Assembly (NCBI GenBank): GCA_024114885.1 | Contig: CP099419.1 | Span: 2,728,001 to 2,792,000 of the forward strand | Direction: 5' to 3' | Length of the DNA stretch: 64,000 nucleotides | Source: Septoria linicola | Lineage: Eukaryota > Ascomycota > Dothideomycetes > Mycosphaerellales > Mycosphaerellaceae | Shown here: in pieces, positions 40,162 through 50,336 of the stretch | Numbering within the stretch: the stretch's first letter is position 1 | How the letters are laid out: each line of letters starts with the position of its first letter | Made by a program: the position numbers and the translations under genes | The notes under the pieces: generated by a model | Seen by the model: the letters and a program-made list of their open reading frames with translations, nothing else | What the model was told of the DNA's origin: nothing | The model's database searches: none

Positions 40162-43158
40162 ATGGATCGGCCTGCTGGGTACTGTGAGCCCATCACTCCA
40201 ACCCAAGATGTCGAATACAAGCTCCCGGAGTTGTCACGATCGCAGACTACCCTCGACGTTGCAGAAGACTCTTCTCCTCTCGGGCCGCCTGTACCTAGTC
40301 CTGTGATTCCTGTTCCTGTTTCTTCTGCCATTAGTCCTGCAGTGGATAAACGCAAGAGCCTTCGACTGCGTCCAGTCGAGATGCTTGACCGTCAACATGC
40401 AGTTCCACTACCGCTGATGAGCGACACGAGCGACCCTATGGCATCAACAACATCTCTGCCAGCCCCGCAGCTACGGCCGAAGACGTCCAAGATGTCGTTA
40501 TTCAACCTTTTCAGCAAACCCAAGGTTGAAAAGCTCCGAGGATATGCAGAACCTGGTCTGAACGGCCCATCTCGCGGCTTCTCCAACAGTGACGCCAGCA
40601 CAACAAGTACAACCCGGCAAATGCATCCGCATACTAATAGTGCGAAGCTGCGACCTTCGACTTCAAAGTCGTATTCGTCGAAGGCTGCGAAGCTGGTCGT
40701 CAAAGAGCCTGCGCCACCAGTACCCAACGTCCAGGCCAACAGGATGCGTTCGTTCGATGCACCACCGCTATTTCAGGTCTGGCCCCAGGCTACGAAGCAT
40801 GCGGACCTCGAAGTTTCCACTCTAACTTCCGACGTGGTATCGCAAAAGTCCAGAAATCGAATGATCGGCACAACATTATTTGTGCCTGGCAACGATACAC
40901 AGTCGCTTCAAAGCACTAGGCACAGAGAAAGCATTGACTCGCGCATGACGAGCCGAACGAATGTGCGCCCCGTCGGCAGTAATTCGACTTTGTCAACCAA
41001 GCTCATCATTCTTGTAACTTCGGGTTATCTGCTCCAATATGCTGCATCTGGACCAAGCGATCGATATCCTGAGAAGGTTTTACAGCTTCAGCAAGAAAGT
41101 GCTGCGTATGCCTCAGACTTGATTCCTGGGAAACACCACGTCCTGCAGGTTGTGCAATCTGTCAATGACAATGGAGAACTGGTAGCTGCTCCTCCGAGCT
41201 TCTTGTCCAAGCTTGGGCTGCGCAGCCAGATGGCACGGCGATCGACGTCCAATCTGCTGCTCGTCATGCCCGGAGCGGCCGACTTGGAAGAGTGGATGAC
41301 AGCAATCAGGCAGGAGATAGAGAGACAAGGCGGCAAGAGTGCCCGGCCAGACTCGTCAACAAGTCGACTCGACCAGAGTGGACAGTCTCAGCTCGACTTG
41401 AAGAAGACACCAAGCCTTAGCCATCGTTATCAGGTCCGAAGGAATGCGCCAGTTGCGAAGGTCTCGCCCACTCAGCAACAAACGGAGATGGCCGCGAGTC
41501 CGCGTATCACGACGCAAGAAATTGGCGAGCTGCAATCAGTTGCCAAGAGCATCGAACAAGAGAAGGCTGTTGTGACCAATGAAGCGAGTTCACCCAGATC
41601 ACGAGCTGGCTCCGACACGCCATCAACGTCGTCTGTGGCACCCTCTGAGCACCAGAGACAACTTGACAAGCTCCGCGATAGCACGCGCTCATCCCACGCG
41701 TCCACTATGGCTACCACGGTTGCCTCCATGACTTCTCGCACAAATTCCATGACATCGACTACCCCAGTCGAAATGTCAAAGGATGGCCACGAGGATCACC
41801 AAGATTATGTTACGGCGAAAGGACCCTACCGCAATCTTGCATCTTATTCAATACCTAAACGACGATCTAATGTGCCGTTACCACTAGCTGGCGAGCCGCT
41901 TAGCCCGCGAGCTCAGGCATTACATGCGGTTACGGAAAGGACACTGGACTCCCCACTCCTGCCAGATTCGCAGAGACAGAAGAAGCCGCTGTCTCTGGCA
42001 CAAAGCGCTCCAGACTTGAAGCAGGCTGCAAAATTCGCCCCCGACGCCAGGCCAGAATCTTTTCTGGGCGAATTACCTGATCCCAGCACTTGGGCAAACA
42101 TGACTATGCCATCGCATAAATCATCTTTGCAGCATTCCCAGTCGAGTCCGGAAGTACCGCAGCTTCGCACACTTCATTCAGGCCACGGGAGACCTCTACG
42201 CAACGGCTCACTGTCTTTCAGTCTTCCTCTTCGAGTCAATACAAGCCACGGCATTTCCCAGCGAGTTTTGAGCAAACGTGCGTCGCAGTCTGTGGAAGGT
42301 GACGCGGGCCTTCGATCCCCCATTCCAGCTGCGACCACTCTGATTGCCAAAGTGGATGCCTCAGCTACTGAATCTGAGCAATCAGGCTCGTTTCCCAAAC
42401 GAATGTCGTTCGCGGAACACGCGGCAGCTGTTGCCACCAATACTTCACAGCCCAGACGCGGATCTTCCTCGAGATTAACGCTTTTTTCGCAAGCTGCGCC
42501 TCTAGCTGCAGGTCCACCAAATGCCCTACGCCGATCCCCATCCATGGCTGTGAATGCTACACAATGCTCGCAGGCACAGCAAGTCGGCTCCCTGCGCCGG
42601 CCAGCCTCTCTGCAAGTCCGCACAGATCATGCACCTTTCTTGTCGTCTCTGCGTGTATCACCAATATCACCGAGTACTCACCCACGATCAGCAACAACCG
42701 TTCCGATACGATCTCTAAAACCGTCTCGATCAGCTACCGCGATGCCAAGCTCAGTAGGACGCCCGTTCAACTCTCTTGATACCTTCAATTTCAGCACACA
42801 AAGAATGCCGGAAGAGGAAACTGATCAAGCTATGCCCCTGCCGGCCAGGTGTGACTCCCCATTCAAGCTGGCGAAGCCCCGCAAGGTGCGAGCATCTGCT
42901 TCATTGCCCGAGCTCGATTTTGGCATACCTGTGGTTGGTCTCGGGCCGCCGGCACCTCCTCCCAAGGCACCTCTTCCCGAGCTGCCACCAGCCAACAGGC
43001 CGTCCAGCAGGGCAGCAAGCAGGTCTGGCAGCAGGCAAGAGATGCGCAGTTGCACTCCCATAGGAGTAGCGTTCGGTGGCTCACCTACTGATCCACACGC
43101 ATCTCCTGTGGCTCCCTCGCCGAGCTTTGGACTCGGCATACAAGTGGGAGGACGATGA
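40162..43158 (+). CDS. Fungal PH-domain protein with long Ser-rich tail
   Basis: Single exon, 998 residues from the first in-frame ATG at 40162 (MDRPAGYCEP). A split pleckstrin-homology-like domain is recognisable at about 190-395. It starts at the FQVWPQATKH segment, continues with strands such as KLIILVTSGYLLQYAA, and closes with the C-terminal helix ADLEEWMTAIRQEIE that carries the invariant Trp. PH domains bind phosphoinositides or proteins at membranes. The remaining 600 residues are Ser/Thr/Pro-rich with Arg-Arg-x-Ser sites and end in a Pro-rich stretch (APPPKAPLPELPP) that could bind SH3 domains. Membrane-linked signalling or scaffolding is an inference. Confidence 0.83.
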   Translation: MDRPAGYCEPITPTQDVEYKLPELSRSQTTLDVAEDSSPLGPPVPSPVIPVPVSSAISPAVDKRKSLRLRPVEMLDRQHAVPLPLMSDTSDPMASTTSLPAPQLRPKTSKMSLFNLFSKPKVEKLRGYAEPGLNGPSRGFSNSDASTTSTTRQMHPHTNSAKLRPSTSKSYSSKAAKLVVKEPAPPVPNVQANRMRSFDAPPLFQVWPQATKHADLEVSTLTSDVVSQKSRNRMIGTTLFVPGNDTQSLQSTRHRESIDSRMTSRTNVRPVGSNSTLSTKLIILVTSGYLLQYAASGPSDRYPEKVLQLQQESAAYASDLIPGKHHVLQVVQSVNDNGELVAAPPSFLSKLGLRSQMARRSTSNLLLVMPGAADLEEWMTAIRQEIERQGGKSARPDSSTSRLDQSGQSQLDLKKTPSLSHRYQVRRNAPVAKVSPTQQQTEMAASPRITTQEIGELQSVAKSIEQEKAVVTNEASSPRSRAGSDTPSTSSVAPSEHQRQLDKLRDSTRSSHASTMATTVASMTSRTNSMTSTTPVEMSKDGHEDHQDYVTAKGPYRNLASYSIPKRRSNVPLPLAGEPLSPRAQALHAVTERTLDSPLLPDSQRQKKPLSLAQSAPDLKQAAKFAPDARPESFLGELPDPSTWANMTMPSHKSSLQHSQSSPEVPQLRTLHSGHGRPLRNGSLSFSLPLRVNTSHGISQRVLSKRASQSVEGDAGLRSPIPAATTLIAKVDASATESEQSGSFPKRMSFAEHAAAVATNTSQPRRGSSSRLTLFSQAAPLAAGPPNALRRSPSMAVNATQCSQAQQVGSLRRPASLQVRTDHAPFLSSLRVSPISPSTHPRSATTVPIRSLKPSRSATAMPSSVGRPFNSLDTFNFSTQRMPEEETDQAMPLPARCDSPFKLAKPRKVRASASLPELDFGIPVVGLGPPAPPPKAPLPELPPANRPSSRAASRSGSRQEMRSCTPIGVAFGGSPTDPHASPVAPSPSFGLGIQVGGR

Positions 43159-44497
43159 ACCCACAACAATTTTACGATCGAGGACCTTAAGACGACCGTC
43201 TCACGACGCCTTTCTTTACGACGAGTGTTGATTAATAATTACTACCAGAGGAAAGTTTCAGGAGGTATTCGAATAATGCCCCCGTGGTTGCGCGTTGCCC
43301 TCCCCATCGCGATCAAGTTACTATGTCACGTTATACTATCATGGACGGAAATATGCATGCTTTGGCGAGATCATTGTGATCGAATCCCAATCTTTATGAT
43401 ACCCACATAGCGCGCGACGCTCTAATTGTCAAGGGCACGAATAGACAGCTTGTAATAATCGAAAGATGTATCAAACATCAAACTCTGCAAGCCATGAATC
43501 TCCCACACTTTCATCCCGGAAAGCCTTGACGTCTGAAGAATTTGGCGCAAGCTAAGAAACGCAAGCTATACTGACAAAGCCCAATATAGTATGCAAGACT
43601 TCCAACCAGAAGGTTGAAGCATCTACACAGTTGGCGTTGTCCAAATGACTGTTTCCTAGCTCTCGCTCACGAGAACAACCAGGTGTATGCAGCTCAGCTG
43701 CAAGGCAGCACTTACTATTGCATGCTGCGTGTACATATAGTGCATGACGCAGGTCAGATCTTAACGCACCGCACGTATACATACACCTGGTTGTCTAGAG
43801 ATGCCGTAGCCAAACCTAGATGAGACCATCATGTCGTGAGACGCGTGAGTCAAGGGCCATGAGTCGTGCCAAAATAATGACAGGACCTACCCGGCTGGGA
43901 GCTGGAGCGTCCTAGTTTCGAGCCATATACCCCGGCTATAGAGTAGAGCAGCAGTCGATGTGATCGCAGCGCACGGCATCAGGCAGTTCTGACAACGATG
44001 ACCTGGCAGTCCTCGCAAGTGCCTCACTCTTGAGGGTTTTGAAAGAGTTGAGTTATACTGCGCCAACGACGTCGTCAAGTTCGGATTGAGTCTCACCCCT
44101 TCAACAGTTGACTAAAGTCTCGAGACAATGTCGACAACGAGGAGTGCCAATCTCGAAATGCAGAGAGAATTGCCCGTGCCGCTTCCTGTTTACAGTGCCA
44201 CTGCACGCCAAGCTCTTCATAATGCAGCATTCACGGAGTGAGCGAGCTCTGCGGGATGCAGCATGGTGTATGCAGAGGGTGAGGTCGTGTAGTTCTAGTG
44301 ACTCGATGCGACATGGTCAATGTCAAGCCGTCGCTGGCGTCGCCCCGCAAGTGCAGCCGAATCCCTTCAAGCTTTCCCGAGGTGTTCACCTGAGAAGACT
44401 ACAAACATATAGACGGGCACAATGTAGAGAGCCCTCCCACGTGTAAGTAGAACCGCCCTCATCATTTCATCTCATACATCACGCCGTCCAAATTACC
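43159..44497. other. 1.34-kb intergenic region
   Basis: It lies between two plus-strand genes and holds the PH-gene 3' flank and the acyl-CoA dehydrogenase promoter. A 14-bp perfect inverted repeat is listed separately. The minus-strand frame at 43887-44096 and the plus-strand frame at 44108-44446 have no recognisable product. Confidence 0.45.
43676..43793. repeat. 14-bp perfect inverted repeat with 90-nt spacer
   Basis: caaccaggtgtatg (43676-43689) is the exact reverse complement of catacacctggttg (43780-43793). No transposase-like frame lies between the arms. It could be a stem-loop in a 3' leader or non-coding RNA, or the relic of a small foldback element. Confidence 0.6.
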
Positions 44498-45996
44498 ATG
44501 AACTTCGAGCTACCGCCAGATCTGGTCAAATACCTCGAACGTCTGGATGACTTCGTAAGAGCTCCTTTGAAGCCAGGCGAGCTAATCGTACTAATGTCTA
44601 TCGTTCGATCAGATAGAGCGTGAGATCAAGCCACTACAAGAGCAGGACGACAACAATCGCTTCTTCGACCACCGCAGAGAGCATTCCAGAACCGATTGGG
44701 ACAATGGAGGACTTCCTAGAGAGGAGTGGGAGGAGCTGCTGAAGGAGGCCGCAAGGAGAGCCGATAAAGCCGGCTTCTATCGCTTTAGCCTGCCTAAGCA
44801 ATATGGAGGCCAAAATGTCGCGTCTGGCAGAGGGTCAAACCTATGGATGGCTGTGATACGAGAGCACTTAGCTGCCAAAGGTCTTGGACTCTTCAATGAT
44901 CTTCAGAATGAACATTCTGTAGTTGGCAACTTCCCGTTAGTATTCCGTACCGCAGAAGCCTGACGAGACATCAGAGACAGTACTGACTCGTTGCTGATGG
45001 GAAAAGGGACATCATCATGGTTCAACACTTTGGCAATGAACAACAAAAGAAAGAGTTGCTCGAAGGTCGTCTTGCTGGCAAAGTGCGCATCACATTCGGC
45101 CTCACCGAGCCAGGACACGGAAGCGATGCTACATTTATGGCCACCAAAGCTGAGAAGCAGGCTGATGGCAGCTACGTTATCAATGGTGGTAAGATGTGGC
45201 AGACTGGCATGCATAAAGCTACGAACTGTTTCATCTTTGCTCGCACGAGTGGCCAGGATGGCAGTGCCAAAGGCATAACGTGCTTCAATGTTCCGAGCAA
45301 CAGTCCGGGTCTCAAAGTAGAGTCCTACGAATGGACGCTCAACATGCCAACTGACCACGCCACTGTCTCGCTTACGAATGTGCGCGTACCTGCCGCCTCA
45401 ATCATCGGCCCTCTCGACGGAGGTCTAGCTATTGCGCAAGCATTTGTGCACGAGAACAGAATTCGACAAGCAGCCTCGTCCTTGGGCGCAGCAGTATATT
45501 GTGTCAACCAGTCAGTCGAGTATGCCCGTCAACGCCGACCTTTTGGCAAGCCGCTAGCTGCAAACCAGGCAATACAATTTCCGTTGGTAGAGCTTGCAAC
45601 ACAGTGCGAAATGCTCAGATTACTTATTCGGAAGACTGCCGTGGACATGGACACCATGGAGCACAAGGAAGTAGAACAAAAGCTGAGCGACAAGGTCAGC
45701 ATGTGCAACTATTGGGCCAATAGGTTGTGCACGCAAGCCGCAGACCGTGCTATCCAGACATTCGGAGGTTGGGGATACAGTCAGTTTTGCCTCCAACTCG
45801 CATAGATCCCAAGTGATCAAGCACTGACACACCCGCAGGTCGGCATTATCCATTCGAACACATATGGAGGCACCATCGTAGATATAGAATTACCGAAGGC
45901 AGTGAAGAGATTCAGATGCGTAAGGTAGCCGGATTTCTCTTCGGTTATATGGGAGCTCGTAAAGCGGAACTTGAGCTAGCTCCAGCTAAGCTATGA
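44498..45996 (+). CDS. Acyl-CoA dehydrogenase, peroxisome-targeted (C-terminal AKL)
   Basis: Four exons (44498-44554, 44613-44935, 45007-45779, 45839-45996) give 436 residues. The introns (58, 71, 59 nt) have GTAAGA, GTTAGT and GTCAGT donors. The product is a flavoprotein of the acyl-CoA dehydrogenase superfamily, nearest in pattern to the ACAD10/11-type fungal enzymes. Recognisable segments are YGGQN near 95, the FAD/substrate signature TFGLTEPGHGSDA, the NGGKMWQTG loop, ARQRRPFGKPL, and the C-terminal RYRITEGSEEIQMRKVAG. The protein ends in PAKL, a canonical peroxisomal PTS1, and the N-terminus (MNFELPPDL) has no mitochondrial presequence. Fungi carry out beta-oxidation in both organelles, so a peroxisomal dehydrogenase is plausible. 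Without the last intron the protein would stop early (at about 45805) and lose the ITEGSEEIQ region. The physiological chain length is unknown. Confidence 0.92.
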
Positions 45997-46017
45997 TCTG
46001 ACTAAGCTATGATCTGA
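45986..46017 (+). repeat. 16-bp tandem duplication across the dehydrogenase stop codon
   Basis: ctaagctatgatctga occurs twice head to tail (45986-46001 and 46002-46017). The first copy contains the last codons and TGA stop of the acyl-CoA dehydrogenase; the second lies just after it. Confidence 0.85.
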
Positions 46018-46280
46018 CAATTGAAGGCATTTGTGTAGCAAAATCGAGCTCCTTCAATCGTGTAGCGGTGTGTAGCATGCCTGTTATTTCGAGGGACTGT
46101 CCAAGATATTTCCTGGTAGTATGATTCTTTGGCGAGGCTTCCTTGCTCACAAACGATCGGTTGGGCAGCGCTGTCGCGGGGCTGTCAACTTCACGACCCA
46201 ATCCTGCTTCGTATCTTGCGAACGTATCCATTCCCATCAAGTCAACAACATCAAAGCAGTCAAGCATACCACAAATCGAC

Positions 46281-46685
46281 ATGTCGTCACTCTACGATCA
46301 AATACTAGGCCTGGAAGAGAGCACATGGAGGGCACTTCAGAGTAATGGAGCCGCACTGGTACCTTTTCTGACAAAGGATGCGATCATGCAATTCCCAATG
46401 GGCCTGAAAGTCTCAAGCAAAACCGAACCCTCCGTACAAGACATTCTTCACTCATCGGCCTTTGTACCTTGGAAGCAATTTAAACTGAAGAAAGTCGACG
46501 TCACACCTGTTGGAGCCGAAGGTGCTGTGATCAGCTACCGAGCCATTGCAACAAGAGCATCCGCCGATCCCAAGGATACTAGAGACGCCGAGTTTGACGC
46601 ACTTTGTTCGAGCGTTTGGCGCAAGGAGGGAGGCACCTGGATGATGTGTTTCCATCAGCAGACGATGACCGGAGAAGGTTTATGA
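46281..46685 (+). CDS. Small NTF2-like/SnoaL-type protein (DUF4440-like)
   Basis: Single exon, 134 residues from ATG 46281 (MSSLYDQILGLEES). The open frame extends upstream to 46143, but that segment reads like leader sequence (Ser/Thr/Pro-rich, no conservation signal). The pattern of an N-terminal helix with ESTW, a FLTKDAIMQFPMG strand-loop and a closing strand pair WRKEGGTWMMCFHQQT matches the NTF2-like cone fold of the DUF4440/SnoaL superfamily, whose members are small enzymes or ligand-binding proteins. The substrate is unknown. It lies 284 bp downstream of the acyl-CoA dehydrogenase on the same strand, and I see no evidence of a functional link. Confidence 0.75.
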   Translation: MSSLYDQILGLEESTWRALQSNGAALVPFLTKDAIMQFPMGLKVSSKTEPSVQDILHSSAFVPWKQFKLKKVDVTPVGAEGAVISYRAIATRASADPKDTRDAEFDALCSSVWRKEGGTWMMCFHQQTMTGEGL

Positions 46686-47186
46686 GCGTCGACCTAGTCA
46701 ATGATTGCGCTCATCAGCGCTACGGAATGGACAGAAGAATTATTACCACGCGCCGAATGTACGTATCACAAACTATCAAAGCAAACGAGATTCCCTATTT
46801 TTGTCAAGCTGAGCAGCGCGATATTTGCAGGGCTAGTCACATGCATTATGAACTTGTGCTGTCGTGGGTCTAGTGTCTTGGGATTAATCAGACAGCAGGT
46901 ATGCGAGCTTTCGTCGTTGCTCGGACCTCCAATGGATGTATTGGAAGAATTGAAAATGCGCAGATCTGGATCCTCTTCCTCAGCGTGAAGATATAATATG
47001 CAGTTCTCTGGTCTGATGTGGCCGCGCCCACATGGCTAATATGCTTTTTGAGGACCAAAAGTCTATTGTGCTGACCAGTTCCGCATAGAGCGCTCCGTCT
47101 ATATATTCTACGCTTCGAATGTTGCTCGTGCCACATAACTAGCAGCAAAGACTGTACACTGTGTATCACTGCAAACTAGCGGCGCG
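46686..47186. other. Intergenic region
   Basis: These 501 bp lie between the NTF2-like gene and the PPPY-protein gene, both plus strand. No gene, repeat or RNA was recognised. Confidence 0.4.
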
Positions 47187-47840
47187 ATGCATCCCAATAA
47201 TTATGCACCACCTTGCATGCACAGCATGCCACACTCAAAAGATGCAGCACACCCATCTATAAATGACACCTCATATACCACGGATCTCCCGCCACCCTAC
47301 TCAGAAGCCGTATCGTTGCCAAAAGATGCCACAGAGACGAAAATTAGAGGTCAAGCCAGCACTGGAGATAAGAAACCGTCACGTCAACCAGGAAAATGTA
47401 TTGACTGGTATCGTCTCTGGAGTCTGTCTGCCGGTCTCATGGCCCCTTGGAGCCACTTCTCGTTGCAAGTGCCAAACCAGCAGGCGCGAGACAAGAGAAA
47501 GGCGGAATTTCGGCAAGAATCCAGGCGTGCAATCAAGCAGCTCGTCGAGGAACTCAACGAAAAGGCAAAAACTGATGCCGAAAAGGTTCGAGCAGATGTT
47601 CTTGCAGAAGAAGAGCGAAGGCGGCGAGTCGATCGTTGGACGTATGAAGTGGTGCTGCAGCCGGAAGAGGCGCAGGATAGTGAGGGCGGAGCTGCATCTG
47701 AAAAGCATAGAGATGATGAAGCTGTCGAAGATGGCTTTCTTCACGAACTGTTCCCACAGGCTGGCATAGATATCGATCCGTCGTTCGCGGCGGAGCTGGC
47801 GCAGATTGTCGAAAGGATGCGTCCGGCTGAGGATGAATAA
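47187..47840 (+). CDS. Hypothetical protein with PPPY motif and charged helix
   Basis: Single open frame, 217 residues. Near residue 36 it has LPPPYSEAV, a PPxY motif that is the usual ligand of WW domains such as those of Rsp5/Nedd4 ubiquitin ligases. Residues about 100-155 form a Lys/Glu/Arg-rich helix that could be a coiled coil, and the C-terminus is acidic (RMRPAEDE). A short central part with several Trp residues (DWYRLWSLSAGLMAPW) could be a membrane-associated helix. The frame is convergent with the permease gene, only 113 bp away. I do not recognise a family; an unnoticed intron is possible, and the gene itself is only moderately supported. Confidence 0.55.
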   Translation: MHPNNYAPPCMHSMPHSKDAAHPSINDTSYTTDLPPPYSEAVSLPKDATETKIRGQASTGDKKPSRQPGKCIDWYRLWSLSAGLMAPWSHFSLQVPNQQARDKRKAEFRQESRRAIKQLVEELNEKAKTDAEKVRADVLAEEERRRRVDRWTYEVVLQPEEAQDSEGGAASEKHRDDEAVEDGFLHELFPQAGIDIDPSFAAELAQIVERMRPAEDE

Positions 47841-47953
47841 GATGGTGGCGTCCAAGTACCTGCATTGCCCAAGCGTTTTGGTTACAGCACGCCAAGTAGA
47901 GCATCAGAACAGAGAAGGGGGCTGAACAATGTACATTTGTATTCATGCCGAGT

Positions 47954-49801
47954 CTATCTTCCCGCCACACGCCAGCGCTTCCAGAATTTCCAGTCGCCTC
48001 CATCGTTGCCTTGCCTCCTTCTACTTCTCCTCCTCTTACTCCCGACTCTCCACCAGTATAGCGGTAGACCAACAATCAGGAACCCCACCACAACAAGCGC
48101 CTGCAGCGGCTTCGCAAAAACAGCTCTACTGACCAGGAACAAGCTCACGCAGCAGAAGATGACTGGTGTCGTGATCCAACACTTGTAAGGTCTTTCCAAC
48201 TCTGGCTCCTTGACTCGCAGCACGATCAACCCAACTACTGTAGCAAAGTAGAACAGGTAGCTAGCGACACCGTAGAATGTCGTCAGCGTCGTGAAGTCGC
48301 CTATGATGATGTAGACGACTGTAATGATAGCATTCAAGATCATGGCATATACAGGCGTGAAGAAGAAGCCCTGCTCGTCAGCCACAAAGCTCGTGAGCTT
48401 CTTCGCTCGGGCGCCTCGACGCGGGAGGCGCATTCGCTGCGAAGTGTCGTTGAAGCCGATAGTGCCGAAGATCTCGGGAATGTAGCCCTCCTTGCCTGCG
48501 CTGTAGACCAACCGGCCTCCAGTGAAGGTGGTTGCGTTCAAGGCGCCGAAGCATGAGCCGGAAACTGCGAGGGCGAGGAGGAGAGAGCCGAGAGGTCCGA
48601 GGACTGCTCCGCCAAAGGCTACTGCGATAGTGTTGGATTTGTTGATGACATCGGTCGGAAGGACGAAGATGTACGCCAGGTTCGCGAGAATGTAACTGCA
48701 AATGACCACGGGAAAAGAGGTATGCACCACTCGCGGAAGATCTCGGCTGGGGTTGATCATTTCTCCAACCACATAATTGGTGTTGTCCCAGCCGTCGTAG
48801 GCCCATAGTCCAGCATAAAGCGCAACTGCCCATTCGGAGGAAGACATGCTCGTGCCCTCAAACCAGCCCGTGGTTTTCCAATCCGTGCTCAACGCTTCTT
48901 TGTTGTATGCCAATCCCGTGACGGCCACAATGATTCCAGCAACCGTGACGGCCAACAGCGCTGCAAATTTGAAGAACATGAAAAAGTCTGCGCTCCTTGT
49001 CCCCAGTTTGGTGCTCACACAGTTCAAGACCGTGACGACGATCAAGCCAAACAGCGCCACGCCTTTGTTGATCCAAGGGCTGGCGTCTGCAGCATCAGCC
49101 CCAATTATTGCCCGCACAATGTATTCTCCAAAGATGATCGCGATGATGGCTGCGCTCCCAGGCTTGAGCACGACCACAGCACACCACGTGAACAGGAAAC
49201 CAGCCCATTCTCCAAAGATCTTGCTCAGGTATATCTGTGCGCCTCCATTCAATGGTATGGCGCCTCCCAGTTCAGCATAACTGCTAGCGCCAGTCCAAGC
49301 CAGAATCCCGCTCACGACCCAGACAATGAGTGCTGCGCCGGGAGAGCCAGCATTGCTGTTCACACTCGCGGGACTGCTGAAGATGCCACTTCCTATAATC
49401 AAGCCCACGACAAGAGACAAGCCGTTGAGATATGTCAAGCTCTTGTTGCGCTCCAGGCTCTGTCCGCCCGCTGCACCTGCCGACTGTGCAGCTCCTAGGT
49501 CAAAGTGAGGCGTGCTCGGTGTGCCCAGACTCGTGTATCCGTTCCCACTTGAGCTCAGTGGGAACAGCGAGCTGTTGAAGTCGAATGCGCTGCTGACGGA
49601 ATAGCTCCGTCCATTTCTCAGTGGTCTGGCGCTGCCGTTCTGCGGTGTCGTGGGATCACTAAAGGACAGTTTCCTGCTCGAGGGCACGCCTGAGGAGGAA
49701 GAGTCGAGAGAATCGCGTCCATGGTTGTGGTCATCATCGTGCGAGCTGCTGGCCAGGCTGGCCAGTTCCAGAGAATCTCGCGGAGGTCGGAGTTGGCTCA
49801 T
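47954..49801 (-). CDS. Amino-acid permease, APC superfamily (LAT/Mup1-like)
   Basis: Single exon, 615 residues from ATG 49801 (MSQLRPPRDSLE); the frame stays open further upstream to 49915, but that part is not protein-like. The cytosolic N-terminus (about 1-120) is Ser-rich. TM1 carries the APC hallmark GLIIGSGIFSSP, and about twelve hydrophobic segments follow, including AALIVWVVSGILAWTGASSYAELG split over TM2-3. The overall pattern resembles eukaryotic LAT-type (SLC7) exchangers and fungal Mup1 methionine permeases. A loop near nt 48395-48430 (RRGARAKKLTSFVADEQ) is unusually basic. The substrate cannot be told from sequence. Fungal permeases of this kind are commonly regulated by Rsp5-dependent endocytosis, and the neighbouring PPPY protein is therefore noted, without evidence of linkage. 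Confidence 0.9.
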   Translation of the reverse strand: MSQLRPPRDSLELASLASSSHDDDHNHGRDSLDSSSSGVPSSRKLSFSDPTTPQNGSARPLRNGRSYSVSSAFDFNSSLFPLSSSGNGYTSLGTPSTPHFDLGAAQSAGAAGGQSLERNKSLTYLNGLSLVVGLIIGSGIFSSPASVNSNAGSPGAALIVWVVSGILAWTGASSYAELGGAIPLNGGAQIYLSKIFGEWAGFLFTWCAVVVLKPGSAAIIAIIFGEYIVRAIIGADAADASPWINKGVALFGLIVVTVLNCVSTKLGTRSADFFMFFKFAALLAVTVAGIIVAVTGLAYNKEALSTDWKTTGWFEGTSMSSSEWAVALYAGLWAYDGWDNTNYVVGEMINPSRDLPRVVHTSFPVVICSYILANLAYIFVLPTDVINKSNTIAVAFGGAVLGPLGSLLLALAVSGSCFGALNATTFTGGRLVYSAGKEGYIPEIFGTIGFNDTSQRMRLPRRGARAKKLTSFVADEQGFFFTPVYAMILNAIITVVYIIIGDFTTLTTFYGVASYLFYFATVVGLIVLRVKEPELERPYKCWITTPVIFCCVSLFLVSRAVFAKPLQALVVVGFLIVGLPLYWWRVGSKRRRSRRRQGNDGGDWKFWKRWRVAGR

Positions 49802-50336
49802 CGCATGCGAAAAAGTTCGTGAATCGCGTTTATCGTATCGTATGCTATCGTAAATCACTCGTGACCATGTTCGTGACGTGCTCCATTGCCGATAGGTAAT
49901 GCTCAGAATGAACACGTCTCACGCGACATACTCGGAACTTTTGAAGGGAGGTAGTTTGCCAAGAGGTATGACCGCATCAGGGAATCAAAAGAGGCCATCC
50001 TCCTTTGCTTGAAATTCACCAAGATTGTCAAAACGGCACGATGAAATAGGTGTAGTGGGAACAGACAGAGGACTTGTGAAAAGCTTTTAGGCCATCTATC
50101 TTCTGCAAGACAACCAAAAGCTAACCATAAAACACAAAAGAGAGTCATTCCATGTCGAGCCTTTTTGTCATTTCATCACTGGAAGCGTCTATCATCACTT
50201 CTCTAGCGGTGTGCCCAATTGACAGCAACTCTGCTTCTTCTGAGACAGTCGCTGCAAAAGACGCCCGCAAATGCTCGATATCCTCCATCGGGTATTTCCC
50301 CTCTCACACCACGCAGCAATCGCATCGGTATGCCGC
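49802..50336. other. Intergenic region: permease promoter and EF-2 3' flank
   Basis: These 535 bp lie between two minus-strand genes. Small frames on either strand show no domain. No RNA gene was seen. Confidence 0.4.
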
